From: an uncultured Collinsella sp.
Lineage (GTDB): Bacteria > Actinomycetota > Coriobacteriia > Coriobacteriales > Coriobacteriaceae
DNA: 41,509 nt
Reading direction: 5' to 3'
Assembly: GCA_900542275.1 (NCBI GenBank)
Contig: UQMW01000012.1
Span: 1-41,509 of the forward strand
Shown: positions 18,341-26,243 of the stretch, one piece after another
Layout: every line of letters starts with the position of its first letter
Numbering within the stretch: position 1 is the first letter of the stretch
Made by a program: the position numbers and the translations under genes
Notes under the pieces: model-generated
Told to the model about the DNA's origin: nothing
Databases searched by the model: none
What the model saw: only the letters and a program-made list of their open reading frames with translations

Positions 18341-18356
18341 GGGAGGGAAAGCGAGG

Positions 18357-19184
18357 CTACTCGCCGAGCTTGGGATGCAGCAGCGACGGCGCAGCACCGA
18401 GCAGCATCTTGGTGTAGGGGTCCTGAGGGTGCTGGAAGACCTGCTTGGCCTCGCCCTGCTCGACGATCTTGCCGCCATTCATAACGATGATGTCGTCAGA
18501 GATATAGCGGACCGTTTGGATGTCATGGCTGATGAACACCATGGCCAGGCCGAGCTCCTTCTTAAGGTCGGTCAGCAGGTTCAGAATCTGCGCGCGGACC
18601 GAAACGTCCAGAGCCGAGGTGGGCTCGTCGGCGATGATGGCATCGGGGTTCAGCGACAGGGCACGGGCAATTGCGACGCGCTGGCGCTGGCCACCCGAAA
18701 GCTGACCGGGAAGAACCTCGGCGGCGGAGCTGGGCAGACCGGTGAGCTCCAGGAGTTCCTTGACGCGCTTCTCCTGTTCGGCCTCGGTGCCCAGATTGTG
18801 GACGCGCATGGGATCGAGCAGCTGCTCGCGAACGACCATGCGGGGGTTGAGCGCCGTGGCCGGGTTCTGGAACACGACCGAGATGACACGGCCCATGTGG
18901 CGACGGTCCTCGGCGGTACGCTTGGTTACGTCCTTGCCCTTAAAGTAGACCTTGCCGCTCGTGGGGGCCTGCAGGCCGCACATGACGTTGGCGGTGGTGG
19001 ACTTACCGCAACCGGACTCGCCGACGATGCCGATCGTCTGACCGGGCATGAGCTTAATCGTTACACCCTGGACGGCGTGAACCAGGTTAGGGTGCAGAAT
19101 CGAGCCGGTACGGGTCCTAAAGGTGACGTGGACGTCATCAAGGAAGATGATCGGCTCGACGCCGTTGACTGCGGTCTCGCTCAT
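18357..19184 (-). CDS. ABC transporter ATP-binding protein of the sialic-acid importer (OppF-like)
   Basis: Second ATPase of the transporter, 275 aa. Walker A GESGCGKST (about residues 55-63), Q-loop FQNPATALNP, signature LSGGQRQR and Walker B AIIADEPTSALD are intact. It ends soon after the His-switch region, at LLHPKLGE, so it lacks the C-terminal Cys-bearing domain of the 92-1120 paralogue. The ATG follows the upstream stop with no gap and its ribosome binding site, GGAGGTGA, lies inside the upstream coding end, so translation is coupled. By gene order it matches the SiaI/SatD role in Neu5Ac transporters of Corynebacterium and Haemophilus; this is by recall, not by search. Confidence 0.88.
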   Translation of the reverse strand: MSETAVNGVEPIIFLDDVHVTFRTRTGSILHPNLVHAVQGVTIKLMPGQTIGIVGESGCGKSTTANVMCGLQAPTSGKVYFKGKDVTKRTAEDRRHMGRVISVVFQNPATALNPRMVVREQLLDPMRVHNLGTEAEQEKRVKELLELTGLPSSAAEVLPGQLSGGQRQRVAIARALSLNPDAIIADEPTSALDVSVRAQILNLLTDLKKELGLAMVFISHDIQTVRYISDDIIVMNGGKIVEQGEAKQVFQHPQDPYTKMLLGAAPSLLHPKLGE

Positions 19185-21200
19185 CTACATCACCTCCGCG
19201 TGAGGGGTCAAACCATTTGCCTTGAGCACCTCGTCGGGGAGCTCGGAATAGAAGTGCTCGGTGCCGGGCACGCGCTTGAAGACCGGACGGGTGTCCAGGC
19301 CAATGCGCGGATGGCTCGAGCGGGGCGCGAAGCGATCGCCCTTGGGGAAATCGCGCGGGCTCGGAACGGCGCCGGGCACCTGGTGCAGACGGCCCGAACC
19401 GCTCTCGATGGACAGAACGGAGCCCAGAAGACCGCGGGTGTACTCGTGGATCGGGTTAGTGAGCAGCTCCTTGGTGGGCGCCTGCTCGATAACCTGGCCG
19501 GCGTACATAACCGTGATGTTATGGGCGACCTCGGCGACCAGCGCCAGGTCATGCGAGACGAAGATCATGGCAAAGCCGAGCTTGGCCTGAAGGTCGTTGA
19601 GCAGCTTGATGACCTGCTTCTGGACGGTAACGTCCAGAGCGGTCGTGGGCTCGTCGCAGATGACCAGCTTGGGGTCGCGGGTAAGGGCCATAGCGATCAG
19701 GACACGCTGACGCTGGCCACCGGAAAGCTCATGCGGGTAGCTCTCGAGCGTACGCTTGGGGTCGAGGCCCACGAGCTCCAGGAGTTCCTCGGCGCTGCGG
19801 GTGCCGCCACGCTTGGTGAGCTGCTTCATCTGAGCAGAGATGAGCATGGAGGGGTTGAGCGAGGACAGGGCGTCCTGATAGACCATAGCGATATCGGTAC
19901 CGCGCAGGCCGAACCACTCCTTCTTGCTCATCTTGAGCAGGTCGCGGCCCTCCCAGAGGACCTCGCCGGAAAGGTGCTCGTCATCGTCGGTCAGGCCCAT
20001 GATGGCCAGCGTGGTGATGGACTTACCGCAACCGGACTCGCCCACCAGGCCCATGGTCTGACCAGGACGGACGTCAAAGTTGACATGGTCGACGACGTTG
20101 ATATCACCGTGATGCTCAAACTGAATGCAGAAATCGCGGACCGAGAGAATCGGTTCGACAGACTCGTCGGGCACATGGCGATCGTCACGCTTGAGCTCGA
20201 CATCGCGCAGGGCGCCAAGGCGAGCGGAGAGGGACTGGGCCTGCTCCTTGTAGGCGCGAACGGGGTCGGAGACCAGCAGGTCGGCCTCGCGACGCTTGGA
20301 GGAATCGGTCGGATCCAGGGCTGCGGAGGGAGCGGCGGCCATGGCGTCGGTAATGCCCTCGGAGAGGATGTTGAGCGCCAGGCAGGTGATCATGATGGCC
20401 AGGCCCGGGAACAGTGCCTGCCACCAACGGCCGGCGAGCACGCCGCCGCGGGCATCGGCGAGGATGTTGCCCCAGGTAGCGGTGGGCTCCTGGATACCAG
20501 CGCCGATGAAGGTCAGCGAGGCCTCGAAGATGATGGCGTCGGCGACCAGGGTAACGGTGAAGACCATGATCGGGGCGATGCAGTTACGCAGAACATGCTT
20601 GATCAAAATCCACGGAGCCTTGGCGCCGGAAACGATGACCGCGCGGACATAGTCCTCGCCGTACTCGGACACGATGTTGGCGCGCACGATACGGGCAATC
20701 TGCGGAGTGTACATAAAGCCGATGGCGAAGATGATCGACGGCACGGAGTTGCCCAGGATGGAGACGAAAACGGCCGCGAGGGCGATGCCCGGGATGGACA
20801 TGATGATGTCCAAGATACGCATGATCGTCTCGGAGACGGCCTTGCGCGAAACCGCTGCAAGGGCGCCCACGACCGAGCCGCAGACCAGAGCCATGGCAGT
20901 GGCGCCAAAGCCGATAATCAGCGAGTAACGACCACCGTAGAGCATACGCGATAGAATGTCGCGACCCTTATCGTCGGTACCGAAGATAAATCCGTTGCCG
21001 GGAGCCTGGCGAGCCGTAAAGATCTCGACCGGGCTATAGGGGGCAAGAAGGGGCGCCAAAATCGCAGTCAGGGCGACCAGCGCCAGCACGACGGCGGCAA
21101 TCTTAGAAGACAGCGTCATCTTCTTCCAGCCACCGAGCTTGAGCCCCTTGGAGGCAGCCTTCTCGAGCTGCTCGGTTTGCTTCTCTCGAATCTTTACCAT
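19185..21200 (-). CDS. Fused permease-ATPase of the sialic-acid importer (DppC-DppD fusion)
   Basis: One 671-aa chain joins a DppC-type permease (about residues 1-300: FGTDDKGRD, EAA loop DYVRAVIVSGAKAPWILIKHV) to a DppD-type ATPase (about 350-671: Walker A GESGCGKS, signature LSGGQRQR, Walker B LVICDEPTTALD). A charged linker of about 45 residues lies between. The same fusion is known in SiaG of the C. glutamicum SiaEFGI sialic-acid transporter, by recall. In the C-terminal peptide-transporter domain the Cys positions have become GD and RS (KGDRFAPRSSHP), so the metal-binding motif of the block-1 OppD is lost. It lies 3 nt after the permease gene. The start is an ATG with a weak ribosome binding site. 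Confidence 0.9.
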   Translation of the reverse strand: MVKIREKQTEQLEKAASKGLKLGGWKKMTLSSKIAAVVLALVALTAILAPLLAPYSPVEIFTARQAPGNGFIFGTDDKGRDILSRMLYGGRYSLIIGFGATAMALVCGSVVGALAAVSRKAVSETIMRILDIIMSIPGIALAAVFVSILGNSVPSIIFAIGFMYTPQIARIVRANIVSEYGEDYVRAVIVSGAKAPWILIKHVLRNCIAPIMVFTVTLVADAIIFEASLTFIGAGIQEPTATWGNILADARGGVLAGRWWQALFPGLAIMITCLALNILSEGITDAMAAAPSAALDPTDSSKRREADLLVSDPVRAYKEQAQSLSARLGALRDVELKRDDRHVPDESVEPILSVRDFCIQFEHHGDINVVDHVNFDVRPGQTMGLVGESGCGKSITTLAIMGLTDDDEHLSGEVLWEGRDLLKMSKKEWFGLRGTDIAMVYQDALSSLNPSMLISAQMKQLTKRGGTRSAEELLELVGLDPKRTLESYPHELSGGQRQRVLIAMALTRDPKLVICDEPTTALDVTVQKQVIKLLNDLQAKLGFAMIFVSHDLALVAEVAHNITVMYAGQVIEQAPTKELLTNPIHEYTRGLLGSVLSIESGSGRLHQVPGAVPSPRDFPKGDRFAPRSSHPRIGLDTRPVFKRVPGTEHFYSELPDEVLKANGLTPHAEVM

Positions 21201-21203
21201 AAT

Positions 21204-22160
21204 CTACACCGTCCTGATGCGCGGGTTGATGAGCAGGTAGAGCATGTCAACCACGATGTTGATGATGATGAAGGCAAGAGCAACGACGATAACGACGCCC
21301 TGAACCAGGTTCGCCTCGTTGCCCTGAACGCCCTGCAGAATCGCGGTGCCCATGCCGGGGAGGTTGAAGATAACCTCGATGACGACGGCGCCGCCCATGA
21401 GGTAACCGATCTTAAGACCGAGGGTGGTGACCGGGGTGATCAGCGCATTGCGAAGAACGTTGATGCCGACGACGACCTTCTCGGGAACGCCGGCGCCGCG
21501 AGCCATACGGACATAATCCTTATCGAGCTCCTCGACCATGGCGGTACGCACGATACGAGTCATCTGGCCCGTCAGCGGAAATGCCAAGGCGATAGCGGGC
21601 ATGATCATACGTCCCAGATAGCCAGCCGGATTCGTGGTGAAGTGAGGCAGAGCACCCGATGCCGGAAGCACCTTAAGGTAGGAAGAGAACAGCAGGATCA
21701 ACAGAACGGCAAGCCAGAACGACGGGGTTGCCAAGCCGGCGATGGAAAAGACGCGGATCACTTGGTCCGGCCATTTGTCGCGATACAGTGCCGCGATGAC
21801 GCCGAGTAAAAACGAAACGACCGCACCGATGGCAAGGCCGATGAAGGTCAGCTGCATCGTGACGGGCAGGGCCGTGGAGATGCGCTTGGCAACGGAGTTG
21901 CGAGCAGCACCATAGGTGCCCATGTCGCCATGGATCAAATCGCCCATATAGCGCACGTAGCGCACAGGCCAGGGGTCGTCCAGACCATACTTCTCATGGT
22001 ACTCGGCAACCGCCTCGGGCGAGGCACCGTCACCCAACGCCGTGTAGGCGGGGTCGGTCTTGGAGAACGACATAAGGAAGAACACCAGGACGGTGACGCC
22101 CAATGCCATGATCGGCAGCGCCACAAGACGCCTTCCAATCAAACGTAGCAAGTTGTTCAC
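21204..22160 (-). CDS. ABC transporter permease of the sialic-acid importer (DppB/OppB type)
   Basis: Membrane subunit, 318 aa, with six predicted spanning segments in the DppB pattern (LIGRRLVALPIMALGVTVLVFFLM at the start, EAA loop VRMARGAGVPEKVVVGINVLRNALITPVTTL near the middle, ending LLINPRIRTV). The usual DPxxxxLG region is present as TDPAYTALGDGASPE. The GTG start (VNNLLRL) is supported by AAGGGGAG 5 nt upstream; the longer ATG reading adds only 11 unconserved residues. It pairs with the permease half of the fusion. A perfect hairpin separates it from the binding-protein gene. Confidence 0.92.
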   Translation of the reverse strand: MNNLLRLIGRRLVALPIMALGVTVLVFFLMSFSKTDPAYTALGDGASPEAVAEYHEKYGLDDPWPVRYVRYMGDLIHGDMGTYGAARNSVAKRISTALPVTMQLTFIGLAIGAVVSFLLGVIAALYRDKWPDQVIRVFSIAGLATPSFWLAVLLILLFSSYLKVLPASGALPHFTTNPAGYLGRMIMPAIALAFPLTGQMTRIVRTAMVEELDKDYVRMARGAGVPEKVVVGINVLRNALITPVTTLGLKIGYLMGGAVVIEVIFNLPGMGTAILQGVQGNEANLVQGVVIVVALAFIIINIVVDMLYLLINPRIRTV

Positions 22161-22223
22161 GTTCTCTCCCCTTTCTTTTGTCGGTAGGACCAACTGGTAT
22201 ATGAGTACGGATACTCATTACAA

Positions 22224-22253
22224 GACCCGAGCGACATCGAGGTCGCCCGGGTC
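22224..22253 (-). terminator. Intercistronic hairpin after the sialic-acid binding-protein gene
   Basis: A perfect 12-bp stem (GACCCGGGCGAC with GTCGCTCGGGTC, one G-T pair) and a 6-nt loop lie between the binding-protein stop and the permease. On the minus strand TTGTAAT follows, a weak T-run, so partial termination or mRNA protection is likely. Confidence 0.66.
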
Positions 22254-22317
22254 TTTGTTTCAACTATGAGGAAACGGTCCCAACGACCGACATCCTGCAT
22301 ACAGACTCAAGCGAGTC

Positions 22318-23931
22318 TTACGCCTTGACGGTCGCAACGCCCCTGAAGGACATGCTCGTCGTACCGATGCCCTTGAAGCCATCGAGGGCCTCGCCGTTGG
22401 GCGCAGTGGACGGATCGTCCCAGGAAGCGGAGACAGTCTTGACGTGGACAACGGGGTACAGAACGGCATTGTCGGCAATGATGTCGAAGCACTCGTTCCA
22501 CTTCTTCTGCTGCTCGTCGCCCTCGGCGGCAAGAGCCTCGTCCATGAGACCGTGGAGCTTCTGCCACTCAGCGGACCCCTTCCACGGGCAACGGGTCTGC
22601 ATCCAGACGTTGTCGCCGTACCACCAGTTGAGCAGCAGGTCGGGGTCGGCGCCGAAGCAGGAAGGATCGCCAGGGGCAAGGAGGATATCGTAGGCCTCGC
22701 CGCCGTCGATGGCAGCGTAGGTGGCCGGCGAGGTATCGGTCTGGATGGTGACATCGAAGCCGAGAGCGTCGAGGTCGTTCTTGACCTGGGCGGCCATACC
22801 CTTAATCTGCTCGTTGTCGGTGGTGCGCAGGGTGATGGCACCCGGGGTGATGCCAGACTCCTCGATGAGCTTCTTAGCCTTCTTGGCGTCGGTCTTGTAC
22901 ACCGTGGAAGCCTCATGATAGTTGGTGAAGCTCTTGGGCAGGTAGCAGCTGGCAGCGGTGGCAAGGCCGGCGAAGGTGTTGCTGACCATCTTCTCGGTGT
23001 CGAGCGCATACATGACAGCCTGACGGACCTTGACGTTGTTCCAAGGCTCCTTGGCGACGTTGAACATGATGAAGCGGGTGCCGAAACCCTGAACGTTATC
23101 GATCTTGCAGCCGGCGCTCTCGAGCTGGTCGACGGCGTCAGCGGTAACGAGCTCCATAACGAGCGTGGAGCCCTCCTGCTGAGCGGTAACGCGAGCGGTG
23201 GGGTCGGTCAGGATACTGTACTGGATCTTCTTATCCTCGGCAGCATACTCACCGTTGTACTCGGGGTTGGGAACCAGGGTGATCTCGGTATCGGAGATAG
23301 AGTCGTACATCCAGGGGCCGGAGCCGATCGGCTGCTTGGCGCGATCCTCCTCGGTCTGGGTGGCCGGGGTAACGCGGACGATGGCCAGACGATCCTTGAG
23401 CAGGGAGAAGTTGGGGACCTTGGTCTTGACCGTCACGGTGCTGGCGTCCTTGGCCTCGATGGACTCGAAGGGCTGGAAGAACGGAGCATAGGTAGCGGAA
23501 GCGGCGCAAGCGGTGTAGGAGGCAACGACATCGTCAGCGGTGACCTCGGTGCCATCGGAAAACTTGGCGCCCTTGCGGATGGTGACCTCGAAAGTGGTGT
23601 CGTCCACAGACTTGGGATCGTCGGTGGCGAGCTCGTTGAAGGTGCTGTAGTCGTGGTAATCGATGCCGTAGAGGCCCTCGACGACGTGCCAGTTAGCACC
23701 CAGGCCCACAGCGGAGCCGGTGCTGGCGGGATCGAAGCTGGACGGAGCGTAAGCGGAACCAGCGGTGATCACGCCGCCGCCACGGTTGGCGGAATCGGTG
23801 GAACCGGAAGCGGAACCCTCGTCGCTAGAGCTGCCACCGCAGCCGGTGAGACCAAGCCCCGCGACAGCAGCGACGCTGCCGGTGAGGCCGAGGAACGAAC
23901 GCCTGGACATACCCTTGTTGATGATGGCCAT
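22318..23931 (-). CDS. Sialic-acid operon substrate-binding lipoprotein (SBP family 5)
   Basis: Extracellular binding protein of 537 aa, first gene of the nan operon. A twin-arginine signal (SRRSFLG, Arg10-Arg11) leads to a hydrophobic stretch and a lipobox LTGC (Cys31), so it should be Tat-exported and lipidated. A Ser/Gly/Asp-rich linker follows, then an SBP-5 body (for example VRQAVMYALDTEKMVSNTF). SBP-5 proteins normally take peptides, but members such as SiaE and SatA take Neu5Ac, and the downstream nan genes point to that here. AGGAGA lies 4 nt before the ATG. It could instead bind a peptide or a sialylated glycan. Confidence 0.88.
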   Translation of the reverse strand: MAIINKGMSRRSFLGLTGSVAAVAGLGLTGCGGSSSDEGSASGSTDSANRGGGVITAGSAYAPSSFDPASTGSAVGLGANWHVVEGLYGIDYHDYSTFNELATDDPKSVDDTTFEVTIRKGAKFSDGTEVTADDVVASYTACAASATYAPFFQPFESIEAKDASTVTVKTKVPNFSLLKDRLAIVRVTPATQTEEDRAKQPIGSGPWMYDSISDTEITLVPNPEYNGEYAAEDKKIQYSILTDPTARVTAQQEGSTLVMELVTADAVDQLESAGCKIDNVQGFGTRFIMFNVAKEPWNNVKVRQAVMYALDTEKMVSNTFAGLATAASCYLPKSFTNYHEASTVYKTDAKKAKKLIEESGITPGAITLRTTDNEQIKGMAAQVKNDLDALGFDVTIQTDTSPATYAAIDGGEAYDILLAPGDPSCFGADPDLLLNWWYGDNVWMQTRCPWKGSAEWQKLHGLMDEALAAEGDEQQKKWNECFDIIADNAVLYPVVHVKTVSASWDDPSTAPNGEALDGFKGIGTTSMSFRGVATVKA

Positions 23932-24050
23932 GTCTTCTCCTATCAATAGAGAATCTTACCCGGGAGCGCCTAGACGTGCCCCCGCGCAACTTGCGGACGA
24001 TATATACCTTACCTACCGACGAACCCAACTGAGGTGCCGCGCTCGGCGAC

Positions 24051-24131
24051 CGATACATACATACGCTTGAACGGTATTTGCTACCGTTCACCGAATTCAT
24101 TGACAAACGATTCGCCAGACAGTATGTATCG
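24051..24131. repeat. 10-bp inverted repeat flanking the promoter
   Basis: CGATACATAC at 24051-24060 and GTATGTATCG at 24122-24131 are exact reverse complements separated by 61 bp. They bracket the 8-bp repeat and the -35/-10 pair, a layout that would suit DNA looping by one regulator. Confidence 0.6.
24069..24089. promoter_or_regulatory. Candidate operator: perfect 8-bp inverted repeat over the -10
   Basis: GAACGGTA, a 5-nt spacer and TACCGTTC form a perfect 21-bp dyad. It covers the predicted -10 at 24078-24083, where a bound repressor would block RNA polymerase. Sialic-acid regulators of the GntR (NanR) or RpiR type bind such dyads, but none is encoded in the window. Confidence 0.6.
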
Positions 24132-24194
24132 ACGAGGTGAGATATCAGTCTTCGTCAACCCGCAGGATAGCAGGGTTGTTCACCATGGCTAGTC

Positions 24195-24202
24195 AAACGT
24201 TT
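24195..24202. promoter_or_regulatory. AAACGTTT palindrome upstream of the nan operon
   Basis: An 8-bp palindrome, flanked by C and TAG, matches the core of the longer one upstream of gap. LacI-family operators have this centre; the short length makes chance possible. Confidence 0.35.
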
Positions 24203-24248
24203 TAGCGTTAATTAAACCCGAAATCGGCTGGTAATCGCCGTGAAATAA

Positions 24249-24271
24249 ATGATTGAAAATCACGCAATCAT
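24249..24271 (-). terminator. Weak terminator candidate after uvrC
   Basis: A 7-bp stem (ATGATTG with CAATCAT) and a 9-nt loop is followed on the minus strand by TTATTTC. The stem is A+T-rich, so termination is probably incomplete. Confidence 0.4.
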
Positions 24272-24296
24272 GTATATCAGTTGTTTAGAGGCGTGT

Positions 24297-26243
24297 TTAG
24301 TTTTCGGATTGCTTTGCCGCCGCCTCGGCGCGCTCGGCATTCCATGCAACGAGCGCCTCGTGAACCGCTTTGGCGACATCGGCAGGAATGCCTCGAACTT
24401 CCGCGATCTCTTGCTCGCTCGCCGCGCGCAAACGCTTCATCGAGCCAAAATGGCGCATAAGGGCACGTTTTCTGGTGGGTCCCACGCCTGGAACGTCATC
24501 GAGTACCGAAACCGTCATGGCTTTATCGCGCAATTCGCGATGGAACGTGATGGCAAAACGGTGCGATTCATCGCGCACCTGTTTAATTAGATAGAGCGAC
24601 GCGGACCCGGTCGGCAGCACGACGGGAGTCTCGTCCCAAGGCACGAAAACCTCCTCATCGGCCTTTGCCAAGCCACAAACTGGTATATCGAGCCCAAAAG
24701 CCTCAAGTTGCTTGATCGCAGCGGTCAATTGCGGCTTACCGCCATCGACAACGAGCAAATCGGGGCGCGAGCCAAAGCGCTCGTCGGCCATGCGCTCGGG
24801 AGCATAACGTCGTCCCAAAACCTCGGACATCGACACGAAGTCGTTTGCCTCGTCCAATTCGGCCTGAATTTTAAAACGACGATACTGACTCTTGTCGGCG
24901 CGCCCGTTGGTAAACACCACCATCGAGGCGACCGTAAAGGTGCCATGAAGCGTAGAGATATCGAAGCACTCGATACGCAACGGCGGCGATGGCAGCGCCA
25001 ACGCACTTTCGAGCTCCAGGAGCGCTTGATTGGTGCGGTCGTCAGCGTACCCCGTTCGCATCATGTAGCGCATGAGGGCATGGCGCGCATTTTTGGATGC
25101 CATATCGAGCAGACGGTGCTTTTCGCCACGCTGCGGCCTATGGAGATGGCAGGAACGCTCACGCTTGCCCGCAAGCCACTCCCCCAGCGCTTCCGCATCC
25201 TCAAGATCGACGGAAAGGTTGACCTCAGCTGGAATATCAGCCGTCTCGTCGTAATAGCGCTTAAGAAAGCCCGACTGGAGCTCTTCCTCGTCAACATCAA
25301 GACCCTTGTCGAGAATGAACTCGCAGGTGCGAACTGTTCGGCCCTCGCGAACGACGAAGACGCAAGCGGCGGAGATGGTCTCCTCGCGATAGAAACCGAT
25401 GACATCTATATCGACACTGGAGGGAAAAACGACTTGCTGACGATCGTCCAGACCCCTGATGACCTCCAAACGACGTTTGACGCGTGCCGCGCGCTCAAAG
25501 TCGAGCGCCTCAGCGGCATCCGTCATCTCGGAGGTCAGCTCATCGACGACATCCTTGCGATGGCCCGACAAAAAGCGCTCGACACGCTTGACGTTCTTGG
25601 CATAGTCTGCCGGGGAAATCGCGCCGACACACGCACCCGGGCCGCGCCCGACATGGTAGTCAAAGCAGGGGCGCCCGTTTTGCGCGCAAATCATATTGAC
25701 GATGTCTTCCTCGCCCTTGTGGGACTCGACGATACGGCGACAACGACGCCACTCCGCACAGGATGCGGAGCAGATGGGGATAACCTTGCGCAGCGTATCT
25801 ATCGTCTCACGTGCCGCGCGGCTATCGGTATAAGGTCCAAAATAGCGCGTTCCCGGCTTATGACGCTCACGCGTGTATTTGATAGCGGGATACAGGTCGC
25901 CCTTTGTAATGGCGATAAAGGGGTAGCTCTTGTCATCCTTGAGGTCGACGTTAAAGTACGGATGGTACTGACCAATCAAATTGCGCTCGAGCACCAACGC
26001 CTCGTGCTCGGTCTCCACCACGATATAGTCAAAGCTCGCCACCAGCTGCATCATAAGCGGGATCTTCTGGCGCTCGTCCTGCAGCGTCACGTACTGACGC
26101 ATACGAGCGCGCAGGTTTTTCGCCTTGCCCACGTAGATGACATCGCCCTTGGCGTCTTTCCAAAGGTAGCAGCCGGGCTGCGTGGGAACGCGCGAAACCT
26201 GCTCGGCAAGCGTTGGAATGTTGTCGTGACCGGCCACGCGCAC
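24297..26243 (-). CDS. uvrC: Excinuclease ABC subunit C
   Basis: Nuclease that makes the two incisions of nucleotide excision repair. Domains in order: GIY-YIG (GCY and YVGKAKNL, residues 24-42) for the 3' cut; a central Cys-rich segment (CSASCAEWRRC); a UVR motif (about 235-265, EALDFERAARVKRRLEVI) that binds UvrB; the RNase H-like 5' nuclease (IECFDIS with Asp and LLVVDGGKPQL); and tandem HhH (DVPGVGPTRKRALMRHFGS). The length of 648 aa is typical. The GTG start directly follows the murJ stop. It sits between murJ and the sialic-acid operon, near uvrA and uvrB. Confidence 0.96.
   Translation of the reverse strand: MRVAGHDNIPTLAEQVSRVPTQPGCYLWKDAKGDVIYVGKAKNLRARMRQYVTLQDERQKIPLMMQLVASFDYIVVETEHEALVLERNLIGQYHPYFNVDLKDDKSYPFIAITKGDLYPAIKYTRERHKPGTRYFGPYTDSRAARETIDTLRKVIPICSASCAEWRRCRRIVESHKGEEDIVNMICAQNGRPCFDYHVGRGPGACVGAISPADYAKNVKRVERFLSGHRKDVVDELTSEMTDAAEALDFERAARVKRRLEVIRGLDDRQQVVFPSSVDIDVIGFYREETISAACVFVVREGRTVRTCEFILDKGLDVDEEELQSGFLKRYYDETADIPAEVNLSVDLEDAEALGEWLAGKRERSCHLHRPQRGEKHRLLDMASKNARHALMRYMMRTGYADDRTNQALLELESALALPSPPLRIECFDISTLHGTFTVASMVVFTNGRADKSQYRRFKIQAELDEANDFVSMSEVLGRRYAPERMADERFGSRPDLLVVDGGKPQLTAAIKQLEAFGLDIPVCGLAKADEEVFVPWDETPVVLPTGSASLYLIKQVRDESHRFAITFHRELRDKAMTVSVLDDVPGVGPTRKRALMRHFGSMKRLRAASEQEIAEVRGIPADVAKAVHEALVAWNAERAEAAAKQSEN

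Larger units (their letters stand above)
23932..24296 (-). promoter_or_regulatory. 365-bp promoter region of the sialic-acid operon
   Basis: No gene is seen here. It holds, reading toward the operon, a possible uvrC terminator, the AAACGTTT palindrome (24195-24202), a promoter TTGTCA (24101-24106) with a 17-bp spacer to TAGCAA (24078-24083), an 8-bp inverted repeat over that -10, a 10-bp inverted repeat around it, and a second -10-like TATATA near 24001-24006 with a weak TTGGGT 16 bp before. The upstream part is A+T-rich. Confidence 0.65.

Noticed and set aside
18135..20954. A 939-codon open frame on the plus strand over the transporter genes
   Set aside because: It lies antisense to genes with intact Walker and permease motifs and its product has no recognisable domain. 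Such frames are common opposite G+C-rich genes with biased third positions.
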